From an uncultured Collinsella sp. (lineage in GTDB: Bacteria > Actinomycetota > Coriobacteriia > Coriobacteriales > Coriobacteriaceae): a stretch of 16,994 nucleotides of DNA. Every line of letters begins with the position of its first letter. Within the stretch, counting starts at the first letter, position 1. Below the pieces are notes generated by a model that saw only the letters and a list, made by a program, of their open reading frames with translations, did no database searches and was not told where the DNA came from. The position numbers and the translations under genes were made by a program. Below, one piece after another: positions 1 through 7,173 of this stretch. Location of the stretch: assembly GCA_902475445.1 (NCBI GenBank), contig CABRZN010000028.1:1-16994 (forward strand). The letters are read 5' to 3'.

Positions 1-2
1 CC

Positions 3-2081
3 ATGTCGGCAATCGCCCGCGTCAACCCACGCTATATCGACGAAGTCAAATCTAACTACTCGGTCAAAAACAGCGGTTCATCATCGCTCAACGGCCCCGA
101 ACGTTCCTGGCTCAAAGCAAATGACAACACCATCACGCTCGGCTACATTACGGGCAAACTCCCCTACTGCAACGAAGACGAAAACGGCGAAATGGAAGGC
201 TCGCTCGCATCGCTTGCGACGACGTTGCACGATAAATTTGGCATTACGGTCAAAACCGTCGCCTTTGATAGCTACAAGATGATGTCAAAGGCTCTGTCAA
301 AGGGAAGCATAGACGTTGCGCTGCCGGTATACCGAGATTACTGGGTTGCCGAGCAATCAGGCGTTGTGCAGTCGGCATCGTTGGGGACCGTGTCCCTCAC
401 CGCCATCCACACCGGCAGCGACCTGAACAAAGACCTTCAGAACATCGCCTGTACCAAATCATCGTTTGTCAACAAAAATGCACTTGAAAGCCTGTTTCCC
501 ACAGCGACCGTGACCGAATACCAATCCGACGATGAAGCGTTCGACGCCCTCAGGAAGGGAACGGCGCACTGCACCGTCGCTCCCAGCTCACGCATAAAAA
601 CCATCGGCGACCGTTATGATCTCGAAGGTTACGAGACGGCCGAGCTCCCTGACACCTGTGAGCTCTCGTGCTGGATTTCGCGCGGAAAGCCCGAGCTGCT
701 GGGAATCGTCAACAAGGGCATCATCAGTGCCGGAGAATCGCTCTCCGCAAGCAATTACTCCTCCACGTCGTACACGGCCCAGGAATCCAACACGCTTCAA
801 TTCCTTTATCGCAACCGTGCCGCCGTTGCAGCTGCCCTCATCGGTATGTTGTCGGTCGGTATCGTCCTGCTCATCTGGGCGCTCGTGCGCGCTCGAACCG
901 AGCGCAAAAAAGCCGACGCTGCCAACGCCGCTAAGACGGCATTCCTCACGCGCATGAGCCACGACATCCGAACGCCGCTCAACGGTATCCTGGGCCTTAT
1001 CGAGATCGAGGAATTGAAGGAAGGCGATATCCAGGTCGCCCGCGAGAGCCGTGCCAAGGCGCGCGTTGCCGCCAATCACCTGCTCTCGCTGATCAACGAC
1101 ATCCTCGAGATGGGCAAAATCGAAGACCGCAAGCTAACACTGGAGCATGCGCCTTTTAACCTCAAAGAGCTCTGTGACGATACACTGGTGCTGTGCAAGC
1201 TCCGCGCGTCCAGTAACGCCATCACAATGCAGGACAATAGTCTGCCGTACGCCACGGGGCCATACATGATCGGCAGTCCCACCCATATCCGACAGATCAT
1301 GATCAACCTGTTAGACAACAGCATTAAGTACAACAAGCACGGCGGCTCCGTCACCTTTAGCTCAAAGACCAAGCCACTCGATAACGGGCGCGCGCTCTTT
1401 TGCTTTAGCGTTTCGGATACCGGCATTGGCATGACTCCCAAGTTTTTAAAGCATATCTATGAGCCGTTTGCCCAAGAAGGTGACGATGCGCGCAGCAAGT
1501 TCCAAGGAACCGGCATGGGCATGCCAATCGTCAAGTCGCTTATTGAACTGATGGGCGGCACGATTGAGATTTCGAGTGAGGTTGGCGTGGGAAGTACGTT
1601 CAACGTCCAGATTCCGCTCGATATCGACAAAGACCCTCAGGCAAGAGAACGCGCGGACGAGCAAGCAGACAGCTGCTCGCTTGCCGGCATGAACGTTCTT
1701 TTGGCAGAAGATAACGAGCTCAATGCCGAGATTGCCCAGGCGCTGCTCGAAAGCGAAGGCATTGTCGTAACTCGCGCCGCCGATGGCAACGAAGCGGTCG
1801 ACCTATACGTTGGCCGTCCCGCCGGCAGCTTCGATGCGATCCTGATGGACATTATGATGCCGGGAATGGATGGTTACGCGGCGACCCGCGCGATTCGTCT
1901 GAGCGAGAAGGTCGATGCAGCCGATATCCCCATCATCGCGCTCACCGCCAATGCCTTTGCCGAGGACGCCAAGGCGGCACACGACGCCGGCATGAACGCC
2001 CATCTGTCCAAACTGCTCGACTTTAACAAGCTCAAAAACATACTCGCCCGCATCAAGAAAAACGGATCCGTTTCGCTATAG
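3..2081 (+). CDS. BvgS-like hybrid sensor histidine kinase/response regulator (5' end outside window)
   Basis: Membrane hybrid kinase that probably senses a small extracytoplasmic ligand and passes phosphate from His to Asp. Residues about 34-255 resemble a periplasmic solute-binding (SBP_bac_3/Venus-flytrap) domain. A membrane segment lies at about 273-295. The HisKA box MSHDIRTPLNG has His320. The HATPase shows the N box near 432-440, D472 in DTGIGM and a G2 box near 504. The receiver has the acidic pair E569/D570 and phosphoacceptor Asp616 in LMDIMMPGMDGY. No PAS and no HPt domain are visible, so the phosphate may end on Asp616 or move to a separate HPt protein. The first ATG is at position 3, but residues 1-33 read like the end of a preceding sensor domain and no ribosome binding site is available, so the gene most likely continues upstream, perhaps with a second flytrap domain. 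The ligand is unknown. Confidence 0.9.
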   Translation: MSAIARVNPRYIDEVKSNYSVKNSGSSSLNGPERSWLKANDNTITLGYITGKLPYCNEDENGEMEGSLASLATTLHDKFGITVKTVAFDSYKMMSKALSKGSIDVALPVYRDYWVAEQSGVVQSASLGTVSLTAIHTGSDLNKDLQNIACTKSSFVNKNALESLFPTATVTEYQSDDEAFDALRKGTAHCTVAPSSRIKTIGDRYDLEGYETAELPDTCELSCWISRGKPELLGIVNKGIISAGESLSASNYSSTSYTAQESNTLQFLYRNRAAVAAALIGMLSVGIVLLIWALVRARTERKKADAANAAKTAFLTRMSHDIRTPLNGILGLIEIEELKEGDIQVARESRAKARVAANHLLSLINDILEMGKIEDRKLTLEHAPFNLKELCDDTLVLCKLRASSNAITMQDNSLPYATGPYMIGSPTHIRQIMINLLDNSIKYNKHGGSVTFSSKTKPLDNGRALFCFSVSDTGIGMTPKFLKHIYEPFAQEGDDARSKFQGTGMGMPIVKSLIELMGGTIEISSEVGVGSTFNVQIPLDIDKDPQARERADEQADSCSLAGMNVLLAEDNELNAEIAQALLESEGIVVTRAADGNEAVDLYVGRPAGSFDAILMDIMMPGMDGYAATRAIRLSEKVDAADIPIIALTANAFAEDAKAAHDAGMNAHLSKLLDFNKLKNILARIKKNGSVSL

Positions 2082-2123
2082 TTTGTGCTCAACCACCACA
2101 CACGACCAGAAAGGAAGCCAACG

Positions 2124-2603
2124 ATGTTTAGACCCTTACGTCGAAAGAAACGCGCCATCACTGACGAGGAAGCGCGCGAACTGCTCGCTACCTGCAAGCG
2201 CGGCGTCTTTGCCGTCAACGGCGACGATGGCTACCCGTACGCCATTCCCGTCAACTACTTCTTTGACGCCGAGCACGACAAGATCTATTTCCATGGCGCC
2301 AAAGCTGGCCACAAGGTCGACGCACTCAAGCGCGATGACAAGGTCTGCTTTACCGTTTACGGCAACGAGTGGTACCAGGACGGTGACTGGGCTCCCTACG
2401 TTATGAGTACCGTGGTCTTTGGCCGCTGTCGCCTGGCGAATGACACCCCCGCGTTTATCGAAGACAAAGTCCGCCAGCTCGCCCTTAAGTACTACCCTTC
2501 CGCCGAGGAAGTCGAAGAGGAAATCGCCAAAGACATCAAGGGCGTCCAGCTCTACGAGATTACGATCGAGCATCTCTGCGGTAAGCAGATTCAAGAAAAA
2601 TAA
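2124..2603 (+). CDS. Pyridoxamine 5'-phosphate oxidase-family (NimA-like) flavin-binding protein
   Basis: A 159-residue cytoplasmic protein of the split-barrel FMN-binding superfamily (PPOX/NimA-like). The start of the fold is clear: an N-terminal helix ITDEEARELLATCKRG (residues 12-27), then strands VFAVNGDDGYPYAIPVNYFF (28-47), IYFHGAKAGHKVDAL (54-68) and VCFTVYGNEW (74-83). This is the usual pattern of NimA/NimC-like proteins, some of which reduce nitroimidazoles; the actual substrate here cannot be told. An in-frame ATG lies 39 bases upstream at 2085, but AAGGAAG at 2111-2117 sits 6 bases before the ATG at 2124 and decides that start. The gene follows the hybrid kinase after 42 bases on the same strand with no hairpin between them, so co-transcription is possible. 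Confidence 0.88.
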   Translation: MFRPLRRKKRAITDEEARELLATCKRGVFAVNGDDGYPYAIPVNYFFDAEHDKIYFHGAKAGHKVDALKRDDKVCFTVYGNEWYQDGDWAPYVMSTVVFGRCRLANDTPAFIEDKVRQLALKYYPSAEEVEEEIAKDIKGVQLYEITIEHLCGKQIQEK

Positions 2604-2650
2604 ACCTCCGCAGCAGGTCTGCGCCCAATGATTACAGATGCCTTACCACA

Positions 2651-2684
2651 CGGGGCCTTCTAGCCGACTTGGCAGAAGGCTCCG
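2651..2684. terminator. Hairpin between convergent genes, possible bidirectional terminator
   Basis: An 11-bp stem, CGGGGCCTTCT against AGAAGGCTCCG with one G-U pair, encloses a second small stem (GCC/GGC). It lies between the stop of the PPOX gene and the stop of the convergent aminotransferase gene. There is no clear T-run on either side, so termination is inferred from position and stem strength. Confidence 0.5.
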
Positions 2685-2698
2685 TATGCAGTGCGCGC

Positions 2699-3913
2699 TT
2701 ACCGTGCGTTAAAAACGTAGCGGTCCAGGCGGTCGCACGCTTCCCTTACGCGCGAAAGCGGCAGCGCCAGATTCACGCGAATGTGGCAGGGTCCGTGGAA
2801 CGGACGGCCATCCTGGTAGCCAACGCCCACGCGCGCTCCCTCGTCGAGCAGCCACTGGATATCGCGGCCATGCTCCCGGCACCACTCGGTGCAGTCCAGA
2901 AACACCATGTACGTGCCCTGCGGACGCGAATAGGACACGCCCTCAAAATGCTCGTCCACGTAATCGCAGAAGTACTCGATATTGCCGGCAAGCACCTGGT
3001 TGAGCTCGTCCACCCACTCGTAGCCTTGCGGCTGGTAGGCACCGATAAGCGCATGCATGGAGAGGACATTCATCTCGTTGTAGTGAGTCTTGTTGGACAC
3101 GGCGCACACGCGGTCGCGCAGCGTCTCGTTGTAGATGATGTGATAGCTGCCGACCAAGCCCGCCAGGTTAAACGTCTTGCTCGGCGCATAGAGGGCAACC
3201 GTGCGCATGCGGGCATCCTCGCTCACCGACTGCGTCGGGATATGCTTGTGCCCCGGCAGGATGATATCGGACCAAATCTCATCCGAGATCACCACGCAAT
3301 CGTGCTGGCGATAGATATCCATGGCGCGTTCGATTTCACCGCGCTCCCATACGCGGCCGCAGGGGTTGTGCGGCGAGCAGAACACCGCGACATGGATGTG
3401 ATTTTGGGTGAGCTTGTGCTCCATGTCCTCAAAGTCCATGCGCCACACGCCCTGGTCGTCGAGCTTAAGCGGGCTGTGGACAATGCGATAGCCCACGGCT
3501 TCGATGGACTTGGTAAAGCCGATGTAGGTGGGGCTGTGGACCAGCACCGCATCGCCCGGCTGGACATACGCGCGCAGCGTCGACACGACACCGCCCAGCA
3601 CGCCGTTTTCGTAGCCGATATGTTCAGGGCGCAAACCCTCGACGCCATTGCGGCGGCTCTGCCATTCGATGATGCGATCGAAGTACTCGGGACGCGGATT
3701 GAAGTAGCCAAACATGGGGTGCTGGGCACGCTGAATGATGTGTTCCTGGACCGTGGGCACCGTGGCAAAGTTCATGTCGGCCACCCACATGGGAATGCGG
3801 TCGAAGCCCTCGTCGGGTGCGTCCGGAGCCATACCGGGGATCTCGCCCCAGGAGTCAACGGCGATGGAGTCCATGCCGTGGCGGTCGATAAGCGAGCTAA
3901 AGTCGTATTTCAT
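2699..3913 (-). CDS. MalY/PatB-type pyridoxal-phosphate C-S lyase (cystathionine beta-lyase-like aminotransferase)
   Basis: A fold-type I PLP enzyme of 404 residues, close to the usual 390 of MalY/PatB. Family members cleave the C-S bond of cystathionine or cysteine-type substrates to give pyruvate, ammonia and a thiol. Visible signatures are the N-terminal IPMWVADMNF, the substrate-loop GYFNPRPEYFDRIIEWQSRR, SPHNPCGRVW, VISDEIWSD (Asp that pairs with the PLP nitrogen) and SKTFNLAGL with the Schiff-base Lys246. The C-terminal part has FHGPCHIRVNLALPLSRV, where the Arg binds the substrate carboxylate. I chose the ATG at 3913 because MKYDFSSLIDRHG matches the usual MalY N terminus and GGGGG lies 6 bases upstream. 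An in-frame ATG at 3982 would add 23 residues of unlikely sequence. The gene lies 107 bases downstream of the TrmO gene on the same strand. Physiological role could be methionine synthesis or sulfide production from cysteine. Confidence 0.9.
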   Translation of the reverse strand: MKYDFSSLIDRHGMDSIAVDSWGEIPGMAPDAPDEGFDRIPMWVADMNFATVPTVQEHIIQRAQHPMFGYFNPRPEYFDRIIEWQSRRNGVEGLRPEHIGYENGVLGGVVSTLRAYVQPGDAVLVHSPTYIGFTKSIEAVGYRIVHSPLKLDDQGVWRMDFEDMEHKLTQNHIHVAVFCSPHNPCGRVWERGEIERAMDIYRQHDCVVISDEIWSDIILPGHKHIPTQSVSEDARMRTVALYAPSKTFNLAGLVGSYHIIYNETLRDRVCAVSNKTHYNEMNVLSMHALIGAYQPQGYEWVDELNQVLAGNIEYFCDYVDEHFEGVSYSRPQGTYMVFLDCTEWCREHGRDIQWLLDEGARVGVGYQDGRPFHGPCHIRVNLALPLSRVREACDRLDRYVFNAR

Positions 3914-4020
3914 GCTGAGCCCCCGTGCAAAGTGATTGTTTTGGTAGGCGTTATTGTCCACCAGCGTGGGCGGTTTTGGCATAGGGTTTGGCGTTGTTTT
4001 TGACGGATACGGACGGGTGG

Positions 4021-4767
4021 TTAGTCCCGCGCGTCGTTGATGGCGGTTACCGTCAACCTGGCTCCGTCGACCGTAAACGATATGTCGAGCCCGGCGTAAG
4101 CCAAGTGGTAAACGCGGTTTGGCTCGTGCTTGCTGCCCGCGCGGCGCGGATCTTGGCGAAGGACCTCGACCAAGCCGGGGAGCTTTGCGGGCGGGACCAT
4201 ATCCTGCAGCGGCTGCGGGAACTCGATGTCGAGCTCTTGCCACGGAGCATCCTCAATCCAGCCGCCCGTTGCACCCGGATGGCAGTCCGCAAACGGAATG
4301 TAGGGCTTGATATCGTAGACGGGCGTGCCGTCGCGCAGATCGGCCCCCAGCACATGGATGATGGGGCCGTCGTCGGTAAGCTCCACGCGGTCGAGCTTAA
4401 CGCAGGTGAGACCGATAGGATTAGGGCGAAATGGACTGCGTGTGGCAAATACGCCCACGCGCTCGGCTCCACCCAGACGCGGCGGGCGCACGGTTTTCGA
4501 CCACTTGGCATTGGTGCCGGACCTGTCCTGCGTCTTGGCATCGGCAGCTATGTCCTTAGCTGTGCCGCCGGGTGTGCCGTTTTCGAAGCGCCAGAGCAGC
4601 CATAGGTGAGAGAAGGAGTCCAGACCCTCAACCGCTGCGTTGGAGGCAAATTCCGGCTCAAAAACGATGTGTCCCTGCAGATGAGGCGCCAAAAAGCTGT
4701 TGCGCGGAATGCCGAACTTCTGCGGCAGGTCGGTATGTATGTGTGCGATAGGTTCCATGCCGGTCAT
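4021..4767 (-). CDS. trmO: TrmO-type tRNA (adenine37-N6)-methyltransferase (TsaA/YaeB/UPF0066 family)
   Basis: Predicted SAM-dependent enzyme that methylates N6 of t6A at position 37 of some tRNAs. The family signature ATRSPFRPNPIGLT is intact, followed by LGADLRDGTPVYDIKPYIPFAD, both diagnostic of the TrmO beta-barrel. IAHIHTDLPQKFGIPRN near the N terminus is also typical. The length of 248 residues fits the 235 of the E. coli protein. The C-terminal part (RVYHLAYAGLDISFTVDGARL) corresponds to the small accessory domain of longer family members. The start is uncertain: ATGs at 4785, 4767 and 4758 are in frame and none has a strong ribosome binding site; I use 4767. The reading frame stays open far upstream to 5322, but that part overlaps the divergent XRE regulator and is not coding. 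The gene diverges from the regulator across a 132-base intergenic region. Confidence 0.87.
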   Translation of the reverse strand: MTGMEPIAHIHTDLPQKFGIPRNSFLAPHLQGHIVFEPEFASNAAVEGLDSFSHLWLLWRFENGTPGGTAKDIAADAKTQDRSGTNAKWSKTVRPPRLGGAERVGVFATRSPFRPNPIGLTCVKLDRVELTDDGPIIHVLGADLRDGTPVYDIKPYIPFADCHPGATGGWIEDAPWQELDIEFPQPLQDMVPPAKLPGLVEVLRQDPRRAGSKHEPNRVYHLAYAGLDISFTVDGARLTVTAINDARD

Positions 4768-4825
4768 TGTACGGCATGGGGGCATGGGGCGCTGCGCGCA
4801 ATTCTTTGTCGCGGTCCCCCGTCGT

Positions 4826-4840
4826 GCAACCAACGGTTGC
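4826..4840. promoter_or_regulatory. 15-bp inverted repeat, candidate operator
   Basis: GCAACC-AAC-GGTTGC is a perfect 6-bp palindrome with a 3-base spacer. It abuts the predicted -35 of the XRE/TipAS regulator gene and lies between two divergent genes, as expected for an autoregulatory operator. Its use as an operator is inference. Confidence 0.35.
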
Positions 4841-4869
4841 TTGGAAGGGCGCCTGCCGCCGCGTATGCT
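4841..4869 (+). promoter_or_regulatory. Predicted sigma-70 type promoter of the XRE/TipAS regulator gene
   Basis: TTGGAA (4841-4846), a 17-base spacer, then TATGCT (4864-4869), about 30 bases before the ATG at 4900. The fit is 4 of 6 in each hexamer and the spacer is ideal. Confidence 0.4.
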
Positions 4870-4899
4870 TAAGCCATCAACCAGCAGAAAGGAGCCGTT

Positions 4900-5724
4900 A
4901 TGGCCTTTGCAGAAAAGCTCATCGCTGTCCGTCGCGCCCATCACCTTACCCAAGAGCAGCTCGCCGCCAAGCTCTATGTCACGCGCCAAGCCGTCAGCCG
5001 CTGGGAGCGCGGCGAGGTCACACCGGGCATCGACATGATGAAGCTCATTGCCGCCGTAACCGGAGAGCCGCTGCCCCACCTGCTCGAAATGCCCGAGCAC
5101 TATTGTCAGAGCTGCGGCATGATACTCACGCCCGACGACTGCGGCACCGACGCCACGGGCGCCACGACCGACCATTACTGCAAGTGGTGCTACGACCACG
5201 GCAAGTACACCTACGACACCACCATGGAGGCAATGATCGAGGATTGTGCCCCGCGGCTGGCACAAAACACCGGCATGTCGCTCGACGAAGCCGTCTCGCT
5301 CATGGGCGCCGTCCTGCCGCAACTGGAACGCTGGCGCGCCGTGCAGGAAAACGAGGAGCGCTACGGTACCGAGGCGCGGGCGCGCTATGGCAACGAGGCG
5401 ATCGATGCGGCAAACGAAACGTTACTGGACATGGATCCTCAGACATGGAACGACATGAAGGAACTTGAACGCGCCATTCTGGGTCAGCTTTCGATTGCCA
5501 TGGGCATTGACGACCCGGAGAGCAACGAGGCCCGCAAACTCGTCGCGATGCATCGCCGATGGATTGGCCTTAATTGGGGACACGAGCCCCAAGACGAAGC
5601 ATACCTGGGCCTCGCCCACGGCTATCTTGCCGATCAGCGCTTTGTTGACTACTACGACAAGCCCTGCGGCACCGGAGCCACGGCGTTTCTGGTTCAGGCA
5701 ATCGAGTCGTTGACGCGCGCATAG
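4900..5724 (+). CDS. XRE-family regulator fused to a zinc ribbon and a TipAS-like drug-recognition domain
   Basis: A 274-residue predicted transcription factor in three parts. Residues 4-58 form an XRE helix-turn-helix (LTQEQLAAKLYVTRQAVSRWERGE). Residues 67-145 form a putative zinc ribbon (PF12674-like) with Cys69-x2-Cys72 and Cys94-x2-Cys97 and the usual tail TMEAMIEDCAP...LPQLERW. Residues about 150-272 resemble the TipAS domain (ERYG...WNDMKELERAILGQL, GYLADQRFVDYYD), which in TipA-type proteins binds thiopeptide antibiotics, usually behind a MerR rather than an XRE reader. Thus a drug or peptide sensor is plausible, but the ligand is unknown. TipAL of Streptomyces binds thiopeptides through a Cys of this domain; here Cys256 sits near the C terminus, and whether it is equivalent cannot be told. 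AGAAAGGAG ends 5 bases before the ATG. The glutaredoxin gene follows after 51 bases and may be co-transcribed. Confidence 0.88.
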   Translation: MAFAEKLIAVRRAHHLTQEQLAAKLYVTRQAVSRWERGEVTPGIDMMKLIAAVTGEPLPHLLEMPEHYCQSCGMILTPDDCGTDATGATTDHYCKWCYDHGKYTYDTTMEAMIEDCAPRLAQNTGMSLDEAVSLMGAVLPQLERWRAVQENEERYGTEARARYGNEAIDAANETLLDMDPQTWNDMKELERAILGQLSIAMGIDDPESNEARKLVAMHRRWIGLNWGHEPQDEAYLGLAHGYLADQRFVDYYDKPCGTGATAFLVQAIESLTRA

Positions 5725-5775
5725 ACCGCGGCGGCTTTGGGTATTTCAATCAAAACCGCAACCGATTGGAGACCT

Positions 5776-6021
5776 ATGGCTACTAATCATGAGCTCGTCC
5801 TCTACGTTATGACCGGCTGCCCGTATTGCATAAAGGTCAAGCACTTTTTGGCCGATAACGGCGTGACCATTCCTGAACGCAATATCTCGACCGATTCCGA
5901 TGCCGAGCAGACACTCATCGCCGTCGGCGGAAAGCGCCAGGTTCCCTGCCTGTTCATCGACGGCAAACCACTCTACGAGTCAAGCGACATCATCGCGTGG
6001 GTACAGGAGAACCTGCTCTAG
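5776..6021 (+). CDS. Glutaredoxin-like dithiol oxidoreductase
   Basis: An 81-residue cytoplasmic thioredoxin-fold protein of glutaredoxin size. The active site TGCPYCIKVKHFL holds Cys15-Pro-Tyr-Cys18. The cis-proline motif is in RQVPCLFIDGKPLYES and the C-terminal helix is SSDIIAWVQENLL. CPYC is the classical glutaredoxin motif. Because most actinobacteria use thiols other than glutathione, it may be reduced by thioredoxin reductase (NrdH-like) or by another thiol; the sequence alone does not settle this. The ATG at 5776 is preferred (GGAG at 5768-5771, 4 bases before) over an in-frame TTG at 5737, which would add residues unlike the family. Confidence 0.9.
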   Translation: MATNHELVLYVMTGCPYCIKVKHFLADNGVTIPERNISTDSDAEQTLIAVGGKRQVPCLFIDGKPLYESSDIIAWVQENLL

Positions 6022-6036
6022 TGCAACATAGTCATC

Positions 6037-6076
6037 GGGGACGTTCTTAAATGACTAGTCGTTAAAGAACGTCCCC
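6037..6076. terminator. Near-perfect 40-bp palindrome between convergent genes (terminator or dispersed repeat)
   Basis: The arms GGGGACGTTCTT (6037-6048) and AAGAACGTCCCC (6065-6076) pair perfectly over 12 bp, and the 16-base centre contains the further palindrome GACTAGTC. It starts 15 bases after the glutaredoxin stop and ends 9 bases before the dihydrouridine synthase stop, so it can serve both convergent genes. There is no T-run. From memory this motif recurs in Collinsella genomes, so it may be a dispersed palindromic repeat used as a terminator. Confidence 0.6.
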
Positions 6077-6085
6077 AACGACTAA

Positions 6086-7045
6086 CTAGCCGTGGAAGCG
6101 GGCTATGGATGCAAGTGGCTGCTCGCGAAAGACGCACTCGACGGCGGCGCGGTATTCGTCGACCTTTTTAGTCTTACGTACGAGCTTGTGAACGGTAGCG
6201 GGGTCGGCGAAAGCGCACTTGGCGTAGAACCACCACTCCTTCATACGAAAGACCGCATTGCCGCCAATCTCTTCTGCATAGGCCGCAAACAGTGTGTCAT
6301 GGAAGCGCTGCAGCTCAGCAGCCGTTGCAGCAGGGCCGCCCTTGACCATGCGAGCGAGCGCGGGATTCGCGAGCAAGCCGCGCCCCAGCATTACATGGCG
6401 CGTGCCGGGATAGGCCTCCACCAGCGCATCCATATCCTCAAGATCAAAAATGTCGCCGTTATAGGCCACGGGGAACGGCGCACGCTCCAGCGTTTCGCCA
6501 TAGAACTCCTTGCGCGGCGAGCCCGTATAGCGGTCCTTTTGCACGCGCGGGTGCACAATCAGCTCTGCTAGCGGCATGCGGCAATACAGATCGAGCACGC
6601 GCTCGTATTCGTCGTCGCTCTCCAGCCCCAGCCTGGTCTTTACCGATACCGGCAACGGCGATCGCTCGCACACATCGCTCAAGAACACCTCGAGCTCGTC
6701 GAGATTGCGCAAGAAACCCGAACCCTTGCCCTTGGCGACAACCGTCCCCGAGGGGCAACCCAAGTTGAGATTGACCTCGCGATAGCCCATGTCGGCGAGC
6801 ACCTGTGCCGCCCACACAAACTCGTCCGCGTTCTTGGACATCAGCTGAGGCACTACGTTAAGCCCCTGGTTATTGGCAGGATCGATCTCCTTAAATGCCT
6901 TGCCGCCAAAGCGGTTTCCCACCCGCGGCGGCGGCAAAAACGGTGTGTAATAACAATCGAGCGCACCGAAGCACTCCGCATGCACGCGACGGAACACATG
7001 CCCGGTAATACCCTCCATAGGGGCCAACGACAGAATCATCAACAT
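6086..7045 (-). CDS. tRNA-dihydrouridine synthase (Dus family)
   Basis: FMN-dependent enzyme that reduces uridine to 5,6-dihydrouridine in tRNA with NADPH. The protein has 319 residues, the usual size for the family. It begins with the diagnostic LAPMEGITGHVFRR, contains the active-site motif VNLNLGCPSG with Cys97 as general acid, and continues with VSVKTRLGL, ELIVHPRVQKDRYTG (phosphate/substrate site), VAYNGDIF and VMLGRGLLANP (FMN phosphate). The order and spacing fit a complete TIM barrel plus a C-terminal helical domain. Two starts are possible: ATG at 7045 or ATG at 7039. GAGAG (minus strand, 7049-7053) is better spaced for 7039. Which tRNA position is modified cannot be told. Confidence 0.92.
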   Translation of the reverse strand: MLMILSLAPMEGITGHVFRRVHAECFGALDCYYTPFLPPPRVGNRFGGKAFKEIDPANNQGLNVVPQLMSKNADEFVWAAQVLADMGYREVNLNLGCPSGTVVAKGKGSGFLRNLDELEVFLSDVCERSPLPVSVKTRLGLESDDEYERVLDLYCRMPLAELIVHPRVQKDRYTGSPRKEFYGETLERAPFPVAYNGDIFDLEDMDALVEAYPGTRHVMLGRGLLANPALARMVKGGPAATAAELQRFHDTLFAAYAEEIGGNAVFRMKEWWFYAKCAFADPATVHKLVRKTKKVDEYRAAVECVFREQPLASIARFHG

Positions 7046-7065
7046 CTACTCTCAAATCAATGCGG

Positions 7066-7091
7066 CAAAGGGGCCGTCCCTCTGTCACATG
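7066..7091. repeat. Copy A of a GTCCC/TGTCACAT motif, possibly a degenerate hairpin
   Basis: CAAAGGGGCCGTCCCTCTGT followed by CACATG closely resembles the motif at 7379-7403 (CAAAGGGACTGCCCCTTGTC followed by ACATT), in the same orientation. It stands 20 bases upstream of the dihydrouridine synthase start. The surrounding AATG...CATT bases allow a weak fold-back. The two copies bracket the 182-bp inverted-repeat element. Confidence 0.45.
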
Positions 7092-7173
7092 CATTATGCC
7101 TTGTGCTTCAGGCGATTCACAAGGAAGAGGTAGCTACTGAACGATGACCACCCTCCAGCCGCACCCCATACAA

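Noticed and set aside
2669..4003. A 444-residue open frame on the plus strand
   Set aside because: It is the antisense of the MalY-type gene, which has a full family signature. The plus-strand translation is His/Val/Ala-rich and matches no fold, and no ribosome binding site precedes it.
4768..5322. Upstream extension of the TrmO reading frame
   Set aside because: It lies antisense to the XRE/TipAS gene and translates to unrelated sequence; the family begins near the IAHIHTDLPQKFG motif.
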